A DNA stretch of 64,000 nt from JANJTB01 sp032027125 (lineage in GTDB: Bacteria; Bacteroidota; Ignavibacteria; Kapaibacteriales; UBA2268): contig JAVSMQ010000001.1 of NCBI GenBank assembly GCA_032027125.1, forward strand, positions 291,727 through 355,726, in the 5' to 3' direction. The notes beneath the pieces were generated by a model. It saw only the letters and a program-made list of their open reading frames with translations. It had not been told where the DNA came from and made no database searches. Below, in pieces: positions 35,561-44,102 of the stretch (the stretch's first letter is position 1; each line of letters opens with the position of its first letter). The position numbers and the translations under genes are program-made.

Positions 35561-36088
35561 TTATTTTATTTTTATAGATTTAATAAATTCTACGGCGGAA
35601 TTAACGTCATCAGCAAAATAAATATTGTCAATTTTTTTTGCAAAATCCATTAAATTCGATAAGTCTATCCATAATGAACCAACCAATATAAGATAGCGAT
35701 TTTCAATCAATTGTCTTTCAATTAATGCAATTACTGCAGAAACTTCAAGCAGAGTACCGCTTTCACCTTGAACAGCAATAAATAAATCACCGACATCAAT
35801 CAAAATCTCTAAACGTTCAATGTAATCTTTTGTTTTAATCTCATCTGACAAAAAGTCATTAGGAATTCTATCTTTAAAAATCTCACATGTAACACCAATT
35901 CGTTTAACTCCTGAATTAACGGCTCCTTTTAATGCAGCTTCCATGACACCGCCATATCCCCCTGACGCAATGTCATAACCTAAGGAAGATACCGTTTCGG
36001 AAAGTCTTAAAGTTTGACTGTATAAATCATCATTTTCAGAAATTTTACTACTGCCAAAAAATACACTTACGCTCATAAATTTCACCAT
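35561..36088 (-). CDS. LOG-family protein
   Basis: 175 aa Rossmann protein of the lysine decarboxylase-like/LOG group, some of which are cytokinin riboside 5'-monophosphate phosphoribohydrolases. The N-terminal SVSVFFGSSKI and GGYGGVMEAA motifs are present; the usual PGGxGTxxE catalytic motif reads QGESGTLLE, so it is altered. Start is ATG at 36088 or Met5 at 36076; a hairpin (36091-36113) ends two bases before the first ATG, favouring the second. First gene of a four-gene operon. Confidence 0.82.
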   Translation of the reverse strand: MVKFMSVSVFFGSSKISENDDLYSQTLRLSETVSSLGYDIASGGYGGVMEAALKGAVNSGVKRIGVTCEIFKDRIPNDFLSDEIKTKDYIERLEILIDVGDLFIAVQGESGTLLEVSAVIALIERQLIENRYLILVGSLWIDLSNLMDFAKKIDNIYFADDVNSAVEFIKSIKIK

Positions 36089-36090
36089 TC

Positions 36091-36113
36091 AGGGTATTTT
36101 TCTTTTATACCCT
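36091..36113 (-). promoter_or_regulatory. hairpin just before the LOG-family gene
   Basis: Perfect 7-bp arms AGGGTAT and ATACCCT with a 9-nt loop. It lies right at the start of the four-gene operon, so it may be an operator or a translation-blocking hairpin. No T tract follows on the minus strand. Confidence 0.4.
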
Positions 36114-36241
36114 TAAAAAAGTAGATAAACAGCATATTTTCTTGAATTCAGTCATTATCATTCTATACTTTTTTTTATAGAATTCAATAATACGAATCAA
36201 AAACAAAATATATATTTGTAAAATTTAACACAATTAATTGT

Positions 36242-38281
36242 CTAATCTTCAACAGGTGTTTCGATAATAATTTGTACAGTTCTGCAGTAGTAACGTCCTT
36301 CAGGTGTACCATTATCATATAATATTTCATCTTCGCCAATTCCTTCAACCTTTGCAATTGGAATTTTCAACCTATCGGATACAGCTTTGGCTCGTCGTTC
36401 TGAAATTCTTTTATTTACATCTTCATCACCTATCTGGTCTGTATATCCCCTAACATAAACAGCAGCATTCGGAGTTATTCGATTTTTTACAAAATCAACA
36501 ACTTTATTATGTTCAGTACGCAGGTCTGACTTACCGAAATCGAAAAGAATCAGGCTGTAATATTCAAATTCCTTATCTTTTATTCTCTCAAGTCTTTTCC
36601 TGTCAATTGTCAGCCGCTCTACGGGCAGTCTGTTTTTTACTGAAACGGCAGTTTGTCCTAATGAATCGGTAACTGAAAGATAATAAAAAATATTTCCGGC
36701 AGTTTTAGGAGCCCCATTTGAATGGTTTGCCAATTTCCAATCAAGACTTCTTGGTACATTCCCTTTTTCGCTATACGAAACCAAATCCTTAGTATCGAAT
36801 ACCGCCTTAACTTCCCAGTTTTTAATTCCAACAGTTGATTCTGAGACAGGTTTAAATCTGAGATTGTAATCAGATAACACTCTCATTGTATCAACTGTAA
36901 AAACCGGTTCTGTAATTCTTGGGTCACTTGCAACAATTTCAACTCTTCTGTTTTCGGCATCACTCCCGGGGTCATCCTGACGGGTAAACTTTTCAGGAAG
37001 GTTTCTTGCAGTAATCGGCATTCTGGTGCCGTCAATACCCCATACATCACGTAAATAATCCCTGACCTGCAATGCTCTTTCACGTGAAAGTGCAGTATTG
37101 CCCTTCTCATCACCGGAATTTGAATTTGTACCTGTAATTTTTATGGTAGCTTCAGAATACTCATTCATTCTCAACCCTATTACATTCAAAACCTGATAAT
37201 AAGTTTCAATTGGTCCAAGATTTTGCAAACTTTCGATTTTAAACTGATTTTTCTCTTTTGTATTAAGTTTGATATACTTATCGGGAATTTTCGATGAAAG
37301 TGAATCAAAGAAAATATAGTTAAGAAGTGGTCTCATATTGTATGAAATAAAATCTTCAATTTTCAAACTGAAATTTTTATCTTCAATACCTAAGGAATCA
37401 ACTTCTACTATTGATATTTGTGCTGCTAATGCAGGCGGATCCGGTGGCATAATCATATCGGGATATGGCGGAGACATCGGTGGTGGCGGCGGCGGCGGCG
37501 GTGGTGGCGGCTGACGGTATTTAAGTGATGCGCCGAGTTGAATTTGGTGAACCATCCAGCTTTGTTCTTTCATTGCTGATGTAAATTGCAAAGTATAGAA
37601 TACTTCAGGAGCCAGAAATAATGATTTCTGCTTATTTAAAGGCAATGTATAACTTGCTCCCAACCTTAATCCAAGTAGCAGTGAATTTCTGTCGGGAAGT
37701 TCGCCATAAGACACATTCCATGTCTGAAGACCGTTGCTGAATGTACCTCTATCCTTTGGAGATGTAATTTCTTCTATGTGAGAATAATGATTGTCAACCA
37801 TGTATCCGGCTCTAAATCCGGCGTGACCGAAAATTTCTTCTGTAAGTCTGTAAGAAATCATTGGTTCAATACCCAGCGTTCCATACTGAACGTCAAAACG
37901 GTTTTCTATTACAGCGGGAATCGAACCGCCTGTTACTATATCCAAAACAGGTAGAGTTACTTCTTCACTTAGCAGCCCGTTGTAGGAGGAGTAGCCGAAC
38001 CTTAACATTAACTGCAGTTTTTCATCAATCGGATATTCTATGAGTCCTCCGAAATAAAATCCGGTACCAAAACCACCTTTAAATTCAGGACAGCAACTGT
38101 TAAAACCTTTGATATTTGTAATTGATGATGAATGAAGGTTTATATTATAACCGCCCATTATACCGTATTTTGCCTTGAGTTCGTAATTTACGGAATCCTG
38201 AATTATTCCTTCCTGACCCATTAAACCGGTTGTTAACAAAATAAATGCACAGCAGATATTCGCGAATGTTCGTAATCTCAT
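36242..38281 (-). CDS. outer-membrane protein with two OmpA-like domains
   Basis: 679 aa. Start at 38281 (MRLRTFANICCAFIL signal peptide), because the -7 box at 38318-38325 overlaps the upstream possible start. Residues up to about 260 form a beta-barrel with a lipid-face pattern (YNINLHSS, GFGTGFYFGGLIEY). A run of 11 prolines then leads to two separate OmpA-type regions: one around NTALSRERALQVRDYLRD and ENRRVEIV, and a C-terminal one (LILFDFGKSDLRTEHNKVV, KRISERRAKAVSDRL). It probably ties the outer membrane to peptidoglycan. Monocistronic. Confidence 0.85.
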   Translation of the reverse strand: MRLRTFANICCAFILLTTGLMGQEGIIQDSVNYELKAKYGIMGGYNINLHSSSITNIKGFNSCCPEFKGGFGTGFYFGGLIEYPIDEKLQLMLRFGYSSYNGLLSEEVTLPVLDIVTGGSIPAVIENRFDVQYGTLGIEPMISYRLTEEIFGHAGFRAGYMVDNHYSHIEEITSPKDRGTFSNGLQTWNVSYGELPDRNSLLLGLRLGASYTLPLNKQKSLFLAPEVFYTLQFTSAMKEQSWMVHQIQLGASLKYRQPPPPPPPPPPPMSPPYPDMIMPPDPPALAAQISIVEVDSLGIEDKNFSLKIEDFISYNMRPLLNYIFFDSLSSKIPDKYIKLNTKEKNQFKIESLQNLGPIETYYQVLNVIGLRMNEYSEATIKITGTNSNSGDEKGNTALSRERALQVRDYLRDVWGIDGTRMPITARNLPEKFTRQDDPGSDAENRRVEIVASDPRITEPVFTVDTMRVLSDYNLRFKPVSESTVGIKNWEVKAVFDTKDLVSYSEKGNVPRSLDWKLANHSNGAPKTAGNIFYYLSVTDSLGQTAVSVKNRLPVERLTIDRKRLERIKDKEFEYYSLILFDFGKSDLRTEHNKVVDFVKNRITPNAAVYVRGYTDQIGDEDVNKRISERRAKAVSDRLKIPIAKVEGIGEDEILYDNGTPEGRYYCRTVQIIIETPVED

Positions 38282-38317
38282 TTTATACAAAATTAATTTT
38301 TTCAATATTATAAAATA

Positions 38318-38325
38318 CAAATATA
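38318..38325 (-). promoter_or_regulatory. -7 promoter box of the double-OmpA gene
   Basis: Minus-strand TATATTTG fits TAnnTTTG and lies 37 nt before the ATG at 38281. It helps decide the start. No good -33 element is seen at 20 nt. The other DNA between 38326 and 38526 holds nothing I can identify. Confidence 0.45.
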
Positions 38326-38526
38326 AGAAAATAAACTTTTACAGATTTAGGATTATTAAAAGGTTTGATTGTTTAATAGTATTATCAATCTACAACTAAT
38401 AGAAAAAAAATATATTGTTTTATATAATCAGAATCAATTTTTAAGGTTTGTAATTCATGTAATCTTAAGACTGATAATATATTTTTGTAAAATATCTTAA
38501 AGATATTACTTAAAATAAAAAAAACA

Positions 38527-38558
38527 ATTGTTTTATTAATGAACCTTTTGTAAATTTG
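38527..38558 (+). promoter_or_regulatory. Bacteroidota-type promoter of the Spy-like gene
   Basis: ATTG (38527-38530), exactly 20 nt, then TAAATTTG (38551-38558). The leader to the ATG at 38605 is about 45 nt. Confidence 0.65.
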
Positions 38559-38604
38559 TGAATATTATGTAAGTAATTATTTTATTTATTTTTTGAGGTT
38601 CATT

Positions 38605-39270
38605 ATGAAGTTGTTCAGATTATTAACAATTCTGTTTGTAACTGTGATTACTGTTGCCTTAATTCAATCCTGCAGCTCTGATAACAATGTCTCAGGTAAC
38701 AATGACGGTGATGTTCAGGAGTTTGTACTTATTAACCACGACGTATCTGATTTTTCGATGGTTGATGCAACCGAGAACAGTGAAATCGGTTTAGATGATT
38801 GCCAGCCAATGAATCTGGATTTGAGAGACACAAAAAATAAAATGTCTCCAAATGCAAATAAACGTTTGATGCTTGACAAAGTATTCAGAAGCATGAAGCT
38901 GACCGATGAACAAAAAGCTAAAATCCGCGAATTAATGAATGCTCACATTCGCTGTGAAATGCAGTGGTTTAGAAAATTACAGGCAGCTCGTGAAGAAATC
39001 GTTAATCGTTCAAATGCTGCAATCCGTAATGTAATGGAACAGGTAAAAAGCGGTAAATTAACACGTCAGGAAGCTCAGAGACAAATCCAGCAGATTAATA
39101 TGAAGACCCGCGAAGCTATCAAAAACCTTCCGATTAATGATGAAGTTCTGAAAGGTATTATCCGCTGCCGTGAGGAATTCTTTGCAGCAGTAGCATCATT
39201 GCTTGATCCCGAACAATTGGCAATTTGGAAAAGATTTTTAGCAAGCACAAGTACCGATGCAAAAAGATAA
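38605..39270 (+). CDS. Spy/CpxP-like helical lipoprotein
   Basis: 221 aa. Start at ATG 38605 (MKLFRLLTILFVTVITVALI, lipobox IQSC); an in-frame TTG upstream adds only four residues. The rest is charged and helical, with two LTxxQ-like motifs (KLTDEQKAKIRELM and LLDPEQLAIWKRF) as in the periplasmic chaperones Spy and CpxP. It is attached to a membrane rather than free. A promoter (38527-38558) and a terminator shared with kamA (39288-39325) make it a single-gene unit. Confidence 0.75.
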   Translation: MKLFRLLTILFVTVITVALIQSCSSDNNVSGNNDGDVQEFVLINHDVSDFSMVDATENSEIGLDDCQPMNLDLRDTKNKMSPNANKRLMLDKVFRSMKLTDEQKAKIRELMNAHIRCEMQWFRKLQAAREEIVNRSNAAIRNVMEQVKSGKLTRQEAQRQIQQINMKTREAIKNLPINDEVLKGIIRCREEFFAAVASLLDPEQLAIWKRFLASTSTDAKR

Positions 39271-39287
39271 TTGAAATTTAATTTTTG

Positions 39288-39325
39288 AAAAAATCCCCAA
39301 TGTATATTTACACCGGGGATTTTTT
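39288..39325. terminator. bidirectional intrinsic terminator between Spy-like gene and kamA
   Basis: AAAAAATCCCC (39288-39298) pairs with GGGGATTTTTT (39315-39325); an inner TGTA/TACA pair extends it. A tracts on one side and T tracts on the other let it serve both convergent genes. Confidence 0.88.
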
Positions 39326-39360
39326 TAGGAAAATAAAAGCAATTTAATGCAATACAGTTA

Positions 39361-40758
39361 TTAACTTTCCTCAATTCTTTCATAATCTTCATGACTTGCA
39401 TGATAGATTTCTTTATATTCTTTCTCAAAGAAAAACTCTTTTTCGCCAAATGCCGGTTTGAGGTCATCAATCCATGTAGCATTTGGATTATATTCTGCAA
39501 AGAATGGTCTTTGAACCCAGCTTTTATTTCTGCCCTGTATGAATCGTAAAATAAAAATTTTCTCATCACGAACTTTTGATACACCCAACACCTGAATTTT
39601 ACCCGGACCGCAGGACATAGAGGGTCCCCTGACAGTTCTTGCCAAACCACTCACCTGACTGTATGCATCTCTGAAAATCTCCCAAGCACGTTCAAGTGTG
39701 ATGCTGAAATAATGCTGTGCACCGGTATCTCGGGCAACAAACATATAATACGGTACACATCCTAACTTTACCTGCTGCATCCACATTTTAGACCAAATCT
39801 CCGGCGAATCGTTAATATGTTTAAAAACTGGTGACTGGCAGCGTATCCTTGCCCCTGTTTCGTTAATTTTACTGATAGCTTCTTTGACTGCCGTAGTTGA
39901 CAGCTCAACGTAGTGATTAAAATGTGCCATAAAAGCTATATGTTTACCCTTTTCTATTGCTTTTCTAAATGCTTCAAGTATAAATCCGCCATTTGCAGTA
40001 AGAAATGTATAAGGGTAATATGCCAATGCTTTAGAGCCGATTCTTATATTCTGCAGATGAGGAATATCAGCATCCAGAATTGATTCGATATATTTGGCAA
40101 ATCTTCTTGGATTCATAACCATCGGGTCGCCGCCTGTGAAAAGTATATCAGTGATTTCCTTATGTGCCTTGATATATTTGATAACATTATCTATATCACT
40201 TGTTGCAAAACGTAAACCGTCCATTTTTACAAACTGGGGCCATCGAAAACAAAATGTGCAGTATGCGTGACAGGTCTGCCCCTGTGCCGGGAAGAACAAT
40301 GCAGTCTGGTCATACTTGTGCTGCATTCCGTCAAGCTTCTGACCATCTATTACAGGTATATTAAACTCGGATTGTCCGGCAGGATGAGGATTTAACTCGT
40401 AACGTATTCTGTTTATCTCCTCCCATAATTCTTCTTTTGGAGTCTCTTTTAATAGCAGATTTTCTACTCTTTCATAATGCTCCGGGATTAACATTTCTTT
40501 GTTTGGGAAAGTCAGATGAAAAATAGGGTCATTTTTGGGATTACCCCAATCAATCAACTCATCAATGACATAACTATTTGCTTTGAAAGGCAAAACCTGG
40601 GCAACTACTTCCATAGAGTGCATTTCTTCTTCAGTGAAATTATCCCGAATTTGTTGGATTTTTCTGAAATTTTTCACCGTATAGGATTTGTATTTTGGAA
40701 TATTCAGGTTATTTCTTCCGTGAATATCTTCGTTAGTGGTAATTACATCCTGGTTCAT
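39361..40758 (-). CDS. KamA-family radical SAM aminomutase
   Basis: 465 aa. The iron-sulfur motif is CHAYCTFC (Cys163, 167, 170, CxxxCxxC), then LFTGGDPMVMNPRR, and PVFKHINDSP and FVARDTGAQHYF later, as in the lysine 2,3-aminomutase/PLP-dependent group. Lysine 2,3-aminomutase, glutamate 2,3-aminomutase and EpmB all share these; the length is nearer KamA than EpmB, and the substrate cannot be settled. The start is the ATG at 40758 because an unusually full Shine-Dalgarno (AAGGAGGTGAT) sits at 40760-40770. A GTG two codons upstream overlaps that site. Confidence 0.87.
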   Translation of the reverse strand: MNQDVITTNEDIHGRNNLNIPKYKSYTVKNFRKIQQIRDNFTEEEMHSMEVVAQVLPFKANSYVIDELIDWGNPKNDPIFHLTFPNKEMLIPEHYERVENLLLKETPKEELWEEINRIRYELNPHPAGQSEFNIPVIDGQKLDGMQHKYDQTALFFPAQGQTCHAYCTFCFRWPQFVKMDGLRFATSDIDNVIKYIKAHKEITDILFTGGDPMVMNPRRFAKYIESILDADIPHLQNIRIGSKALAYYPYTFLTANGGFILEAFRKAIEKGKHIAFMAHFNHYVELSTTAVKEAISKINETGARIRCQSPVFKHINDSPEIWSKMWMQQVKLGCVPYYMFVARDTGAQHYFSITLERAWEIFRDAYSQVSGLARTVRGPSMSCGPGKIQVLGVSKVRDEKIFILRFIQGRNKSWVQRPFFAEYNPNATWIDDLKPAFGEKEFFFEKEYKEIYHASHEDYERIEES

Positions 40759-40759
40759 T

Positions 40760-40770
40760 ATCACCTCCTT
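40760..40770 (-). promoter_or_regulatory. extended Shine-Dalgarno of kamA
   Basis: AAGGAGGTGAT, an 11-base match to the anti-SD end of 16S rRNA, one base before the ATG at 40758 (GGAGG core 5 nt away). Most genes here have weak or no SD, so this one is exceptional and fixes the start. Confidence 0.75.
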
Positions 40771-40776
40771 GTTTAT

Positions 40777-40808
40777 GTAAGAAAAAGAATCTTACTTTAA
40801 GGTAAAGT
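40777..40808 (-). promoter_or_regulatory. two small inverted repeats in the kamA leader
   Basis: GTAAGA/TCTTAC (40777-40782 with 40790-40795) and ACTTTA-AGG-TAAAGT (40794-40808) lie just upstream of the Shine-Dalgarno. They could be operators or leader hairpins. The rest of 40809-40992 shows no gene or clear signal. Confidence 0.3.
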
Positions 40809-40992
40809 ATCAGTAAAATAATTATTGTATTTTTTTTGAAGTTTATAAATCGTAAGCTATTATATTTATTGTACTTTGACATTAAATAACCTATGTTACT
40901 ATTGTCATAACCGACAGAATGAATCATTATAATTGAAATTATTTATTACGATAATCATAATAAAACACTGTGATAATTTTATTAATTAACCG

Positions 40993-41040
40993 AAAAGTTC
41001 GTGAAATATTGATTTCAAATGTTATCAATATTACACGAAC
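40993..41040 (-). terminator. terminator after the solute-binding protein gene
   Basis: A long stem of 17 positions (40997-41013 with 41024-41040, one mismatch) with a 10-nt loop. The minus strand then reads TTTT. It lies 32 bp past the stop codon of the gene at 41073. Confidence 0.75.
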
Positions 41041-41072
41041 TTTATTAATTTTTGTCTGATTTTAGAAATGAT

Positions 41073-42293
41073 TTATTTCAACAACTCAATAACATTGTTT
41101 TGTGCTTTATTCAGAGCCTCTGCGGCACCAAACTTCCCGTACATAATCTCGACTGCTGCATTTTCAATTATTTCTTCAATATCAAGCCATTTTGGGTGAA
41201 CAGGGGTCATCTTTGCACTTTCAAGCTGTTTAGCAAATACTAATCTTTGCGGTTGTGACTTGTAAAATTCGTCCTGAAAATAATTTTTATCTGCCGGAAA
41301 GCCGGCTTCAATTACTTCTTTACAAAATTTAATAGAATTTTTCCCATCAGTTATAAAAGAAATAAACTTCTTTGACAGTTCTATATTTTTGGCTTTTGAA
41401 TTAATTGCAAGATACTCACCGCCTGCAAAAGATATGCCCTTGCTCTCCCCTATTCCGGGAACGGTGGTCACATCATAGTTAAGTTTAGGATTTTCATTTT
41501 TAATCTTTTCAATAAGCCATCCGCCTGATAGCCAGAATGCAACTTTACCTTCTACAAAAGCACCATCAAGCTGTCTTTGAGTTTCAATAATACCTGCTCT
41601 GCTGAGGTCTGCAAATTTCTCCATAGCTTCAATATTATTTTTTGAATTAATGACCGGTTTACCGGACGTGTCAAATATATCCCCGCCATAAGTCCAGAAA
41701 AAAGTAACAACCTTTTTGTATAATCTGTGGCGGTCTGAGCCGTTTGCACCCCAACCGTATTTACCATTTTTACCGTTGATGGAAGCAGCAATTACCAATA
41801 GCTTAGAATAATCGCCAAATTGCTCCGGGCTTTCTTTGACCAGATCTTTATTATAGAACAGCACTCTTGTATCCACAATCCATGGCAGAGCAAATAATTT
41901 ATTGTTATACATTGAAGGTGCGAGGGAAAATTCAACAAATTTATCAATCTGCATTTCTTTTTTATCCAACTCAAGAAGTACGCCTGATGAACTGAATTGA
42001 GCTACCCAGTCAGAGCCGAGCTCGAGAACATCCGGTGCATCTTTTGCATTAAATGCAGCGAAAAGTTTTGTCTTTCCGTCATTCCAGCTTAATTCATTTA
42101 TTTCTACTTTACAGTCGTTATCTTTTTCGAATTGTTGAATTAATTCTTTAATTATTTTTCTCTGGTTCGGTTCGCTCCAAAAATGCCAGAATTTAATAGT
42201 TTTTGAGTCCTGTGGTTTTTCGGAAGTACCGTCACCGCAAGAGAAAATCATAATTGATGAAATTATCATCAGGGCAAAGAAATATTTTTTCAT
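41073..42293 (-). CDS. extracellular solute-binding lipoprotein (sugar ABC type)
   Basis: 406 aa. Start at 42293 (MKKYFFALMIISSIMIF, lipobox IFSC); an upstream in-frame start adds residues before the signal peptide. It belongs to the family 1 sugar-binding proteins (IKFWHFWSEPNQRKIIKELI, LELGSDWVAQFSSSGVL, GISFAGGEYLAINSKAKN). The ligand is not known; maltose- or oligosaccharide-type ligands are usual. No permease or ATPase gene is adjacent, so partners lie elsewhere. Divergent from pyrG. Confidence 0.87.
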   Translation of the reverse strand: MKKYFFALMIISSIMIFSCGDGTSEKPQDSKTIKFWHFWSEPNQRKIIKELIQQFEKDNDCKVEINELSWNDGKTKLFAAFNAKDAPDVLELGSDWVAQFSSSGVLLELDKKEMQIDKFVEFSLAPSMYNNKLFALPWIVDTRVLFYNKDLVKESPEQFGDYSKLLVIAASINGKNGKYGWGANGSDRHRLYKKVVTFFWTYGGDIFDTSGKPVINSKNNIEAMEKFADLSRAGIIETQRQLDGAFVEGKVAFWLSGGWLIEKIKNENPKLNYDVTTVPGIGESKGISFAGGEYLAINSKAKNIELSKKFISFITDGKNSIKFCKEVIEAGFPADKNYFQDEFYKSQPQRLVFAKQLESAKMTPVHPKWLDIEEIIENAAVEIMYGKFGAAEALNKAQNNVIELLK

Positions 42294-42389
42294 ATACTTT
42301 TCCAAAACTTTTTTATAACCTGTTCTAAAAATTTTCACAATATAATTAATTTTTTTGCAAGTTTGCTTTTTATAAACTATAATAATAAG

Positions 42390-42397
42390 TATCTTTG
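42390..42397 (+). promoter_or_regulatory. -7 promoter box of pyrG
   Basis: TATCTTTG fits TAnnTTTG about 40 nt before the ATG. TTTG lies upstream, but at 24 nt, so the -33 element is doubtful. Confidence 0.4.
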
Positions 42398-42437
42398 CTT
42401 TTTAGTTTTATTCAAATAATAATTATTAAATATTAGA

Positions 42438-44075
42438 ATGTCAAAAAATCAGAATTTGAAAAAAGAGACGAAGTATATTTTTATAACAGGCGGAGTGCTT
42501 TCATCGCTTGGAAAAGGTATTGCTTCTGCTTCTCTAAGCCTGATTCTCAAGCAGATGGGTTTTCAAGTAACAATCATGAAACTCGACCCTTACATAAACG
42601 TAGATCCGGGTACAATGAATCCTTTTCAGCACGGCGAAGTTTTTGTTACCGATGACGGTGCAGAGACCGACCTTGACTTAGGGCATTATGAAAGATTTCT
42701 CGGTACATCGTTACAAAAGAAAAACAACCATACAACCGGTCAGGTTTATTTTGAGGTTATTACTAAAGAGCGGAAAGGTCATTTTCTTGGTAAAACCGTT
42801 CAGGTAATTCCACATATTACCGACGAGATAAAACACCGCATAAAAACATTTGACGGACAATTTGATTTTATTCTTATAGAAATCGGAGGAACAGTCGGCG
42901 ATATCGAGTCACTGCCATTTCTTGAAGCTCAAAGACAAATGAATCTTGAGATGGGCTGGAGAAGGGTTGTCAATATACATCTGACATACGTACCGTATAT
43001 TAAATCAGCCGGAGAAGTAAAAACCAAACCGACACAACATTCTGTAAAAACTCTTATGGAATACGGTATAAGACCTGATATACTTCTCTGCAGAACCGAA
43101 TCGAAAATTACAAAAGAAGTCCGGCAGAAAATTGCTCTTTTCTGCAGTGTTGAGGAAAATTCTGTTATTGACGTTCCCGATGTTGACCATACTATCTATG
43201 AAGTACCTGTACTCTTTGCAAAAAGAGGGCTTGCAGAAATTATTCTGAATAGATTGAATATGAAAATTCCGGAACTCGAACTTGAGACCTGGATTAAATT
43301 TGTCAACAGGATTAAATATCCAAAACACGAAGTTAAAATTGCTCTAATCGGTAAATATACTCAATACCGTGATTCATATAAAAGCATTATCGAGGCTTTT
43401 ATCCATGCAGGTTCAATTAATAATACAAGGATAAATCTCGAACTTGTTAATTCCGAAACATTAACTGAAGAGAATATCGAAGAAACTCTCGCGGGTATCG
43501 AAGGCGTTTTGGTAGGTCCGGGTTTCGGCAATAGAGGTATTGAAGGAAAAATCGCTTCAATTAAATATCTGCGTGAAAACAATATACCTTTTTTCGGTAT
43601 ATGTCTTGGTATGCAGTGTGCAGTAATTGAGTTTGCAAGAAATGTCTGCGGTCTGAAAGAAGCAAATTCCTCAGAATTCGAGAAAAATGATTTCAATGTA
43701 ATTGATTTGATGGAAGACCAGAAAAAAATTAAGGACAAAGGAGGCACGATGCGTCTCGGTGCATATCCCTGCGTTTTAAAGCAGAATACAAAAGCAATGG
43801 CTGCTTATCAGGAAGAGCATATATCCGAGCGTCACAGACACCGTTACGAGCTTAACAATGATTTTAGAGAGATATTGGAAAAGAATGGTATGGTTTTTAG
43901 CGGACTGTCACCTGACGGGAAACTTGTTGAAATGATTGAACTGAAAGACCAGCCATGGTTTGTCGGAGTTCAGTTTCATCCTGAATTGAAATCAAGGGCT
44001 GTCACAGGACATCCATTGTTCATAAATTTTATAAAAGCGGTTTTGAATCGTAAAAAAGAATATTCGAAAGAATAA
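42438..44075 (+). CDS. pyrG: CTP synthase
   Basis: 545 aa; amidates UTP to CTP with glutamine and ATP. The synthetase domain begins with FITGGVLSSLGKGIASASL and has KLDPYINVDPGTMNPFQHGEVFV. The glutaminase domain has the nucleophile elbow FFGICLGMQCAV and the catalytic VQFHPELKSR. It is followed at 27 bp by the FKBP gene and may head an operon with it and the GlmU-like gene. Confidence 0.97.
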   Translation: MSKNQNLKKETKYIFITGGVLSSLGKGIASASLSLILKQMGFQVTIMKLDPYINVDPGTMNPFQHGEVFVTDDGAETDLDLGHYERFLGTSLQKKNNHTTGQVYFEVITKERKGHFLGKTVQVIPHITDEIKHRIKTFDGQFDFILIEIGGTVGDIESLPFLEAQRQMNLEMGWRRVVNIHLTYVPYIKSAGEVKTKPTQHSVKTLMEYGIRPDILLCRTESKITKEVRQKIALFCSVEENSVIDVPDVDHTIYEVPVLFAKRGLAEIILNRLNMKIPELELETWIKFVNRIKYPKHEVKIALIGKYTQYRDSYKSIIEAFIHAGSINNTRINLELVNSETLTEENIEETLAGIEGVLVGPGFGNRGIEGKIASIKYLRENNIPFFGICLGMQCAVIEFARNVCGLKEANSSEFEKNDFNVIDLMEDQKKIKDKGGTMRLGAYPCVLKQNTKAMAAYQEEHISERHRHRYELNNDFREILEKNGMVFSGLSPDGKLVEMIELKDQPWFVGVQFHPELKSRAVTGHPLFINFIKAVLNRKKEYSKE

Positions 44076-44102
44076 TGTGTAATTTATTTATTAGGTGAAG
44101 TT

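Noticed and set aside
36160..36240. TATATTTG and ATTCTATA/TATAGAAT palindrome between the LOG gene and the double-OmpA gene
   Set aside because: The -7-like box points along the plus strand, where no gene starts, and the short AT palindrome is unremarkable in this composition.
39075..39650. 191-codon minus-strand ORF overlapping the Spy-like gene and the end of kamA
   Set aside because: Runs over two recognised genes in another frame, has no family pattern and spans a strong bidirectional terminator.
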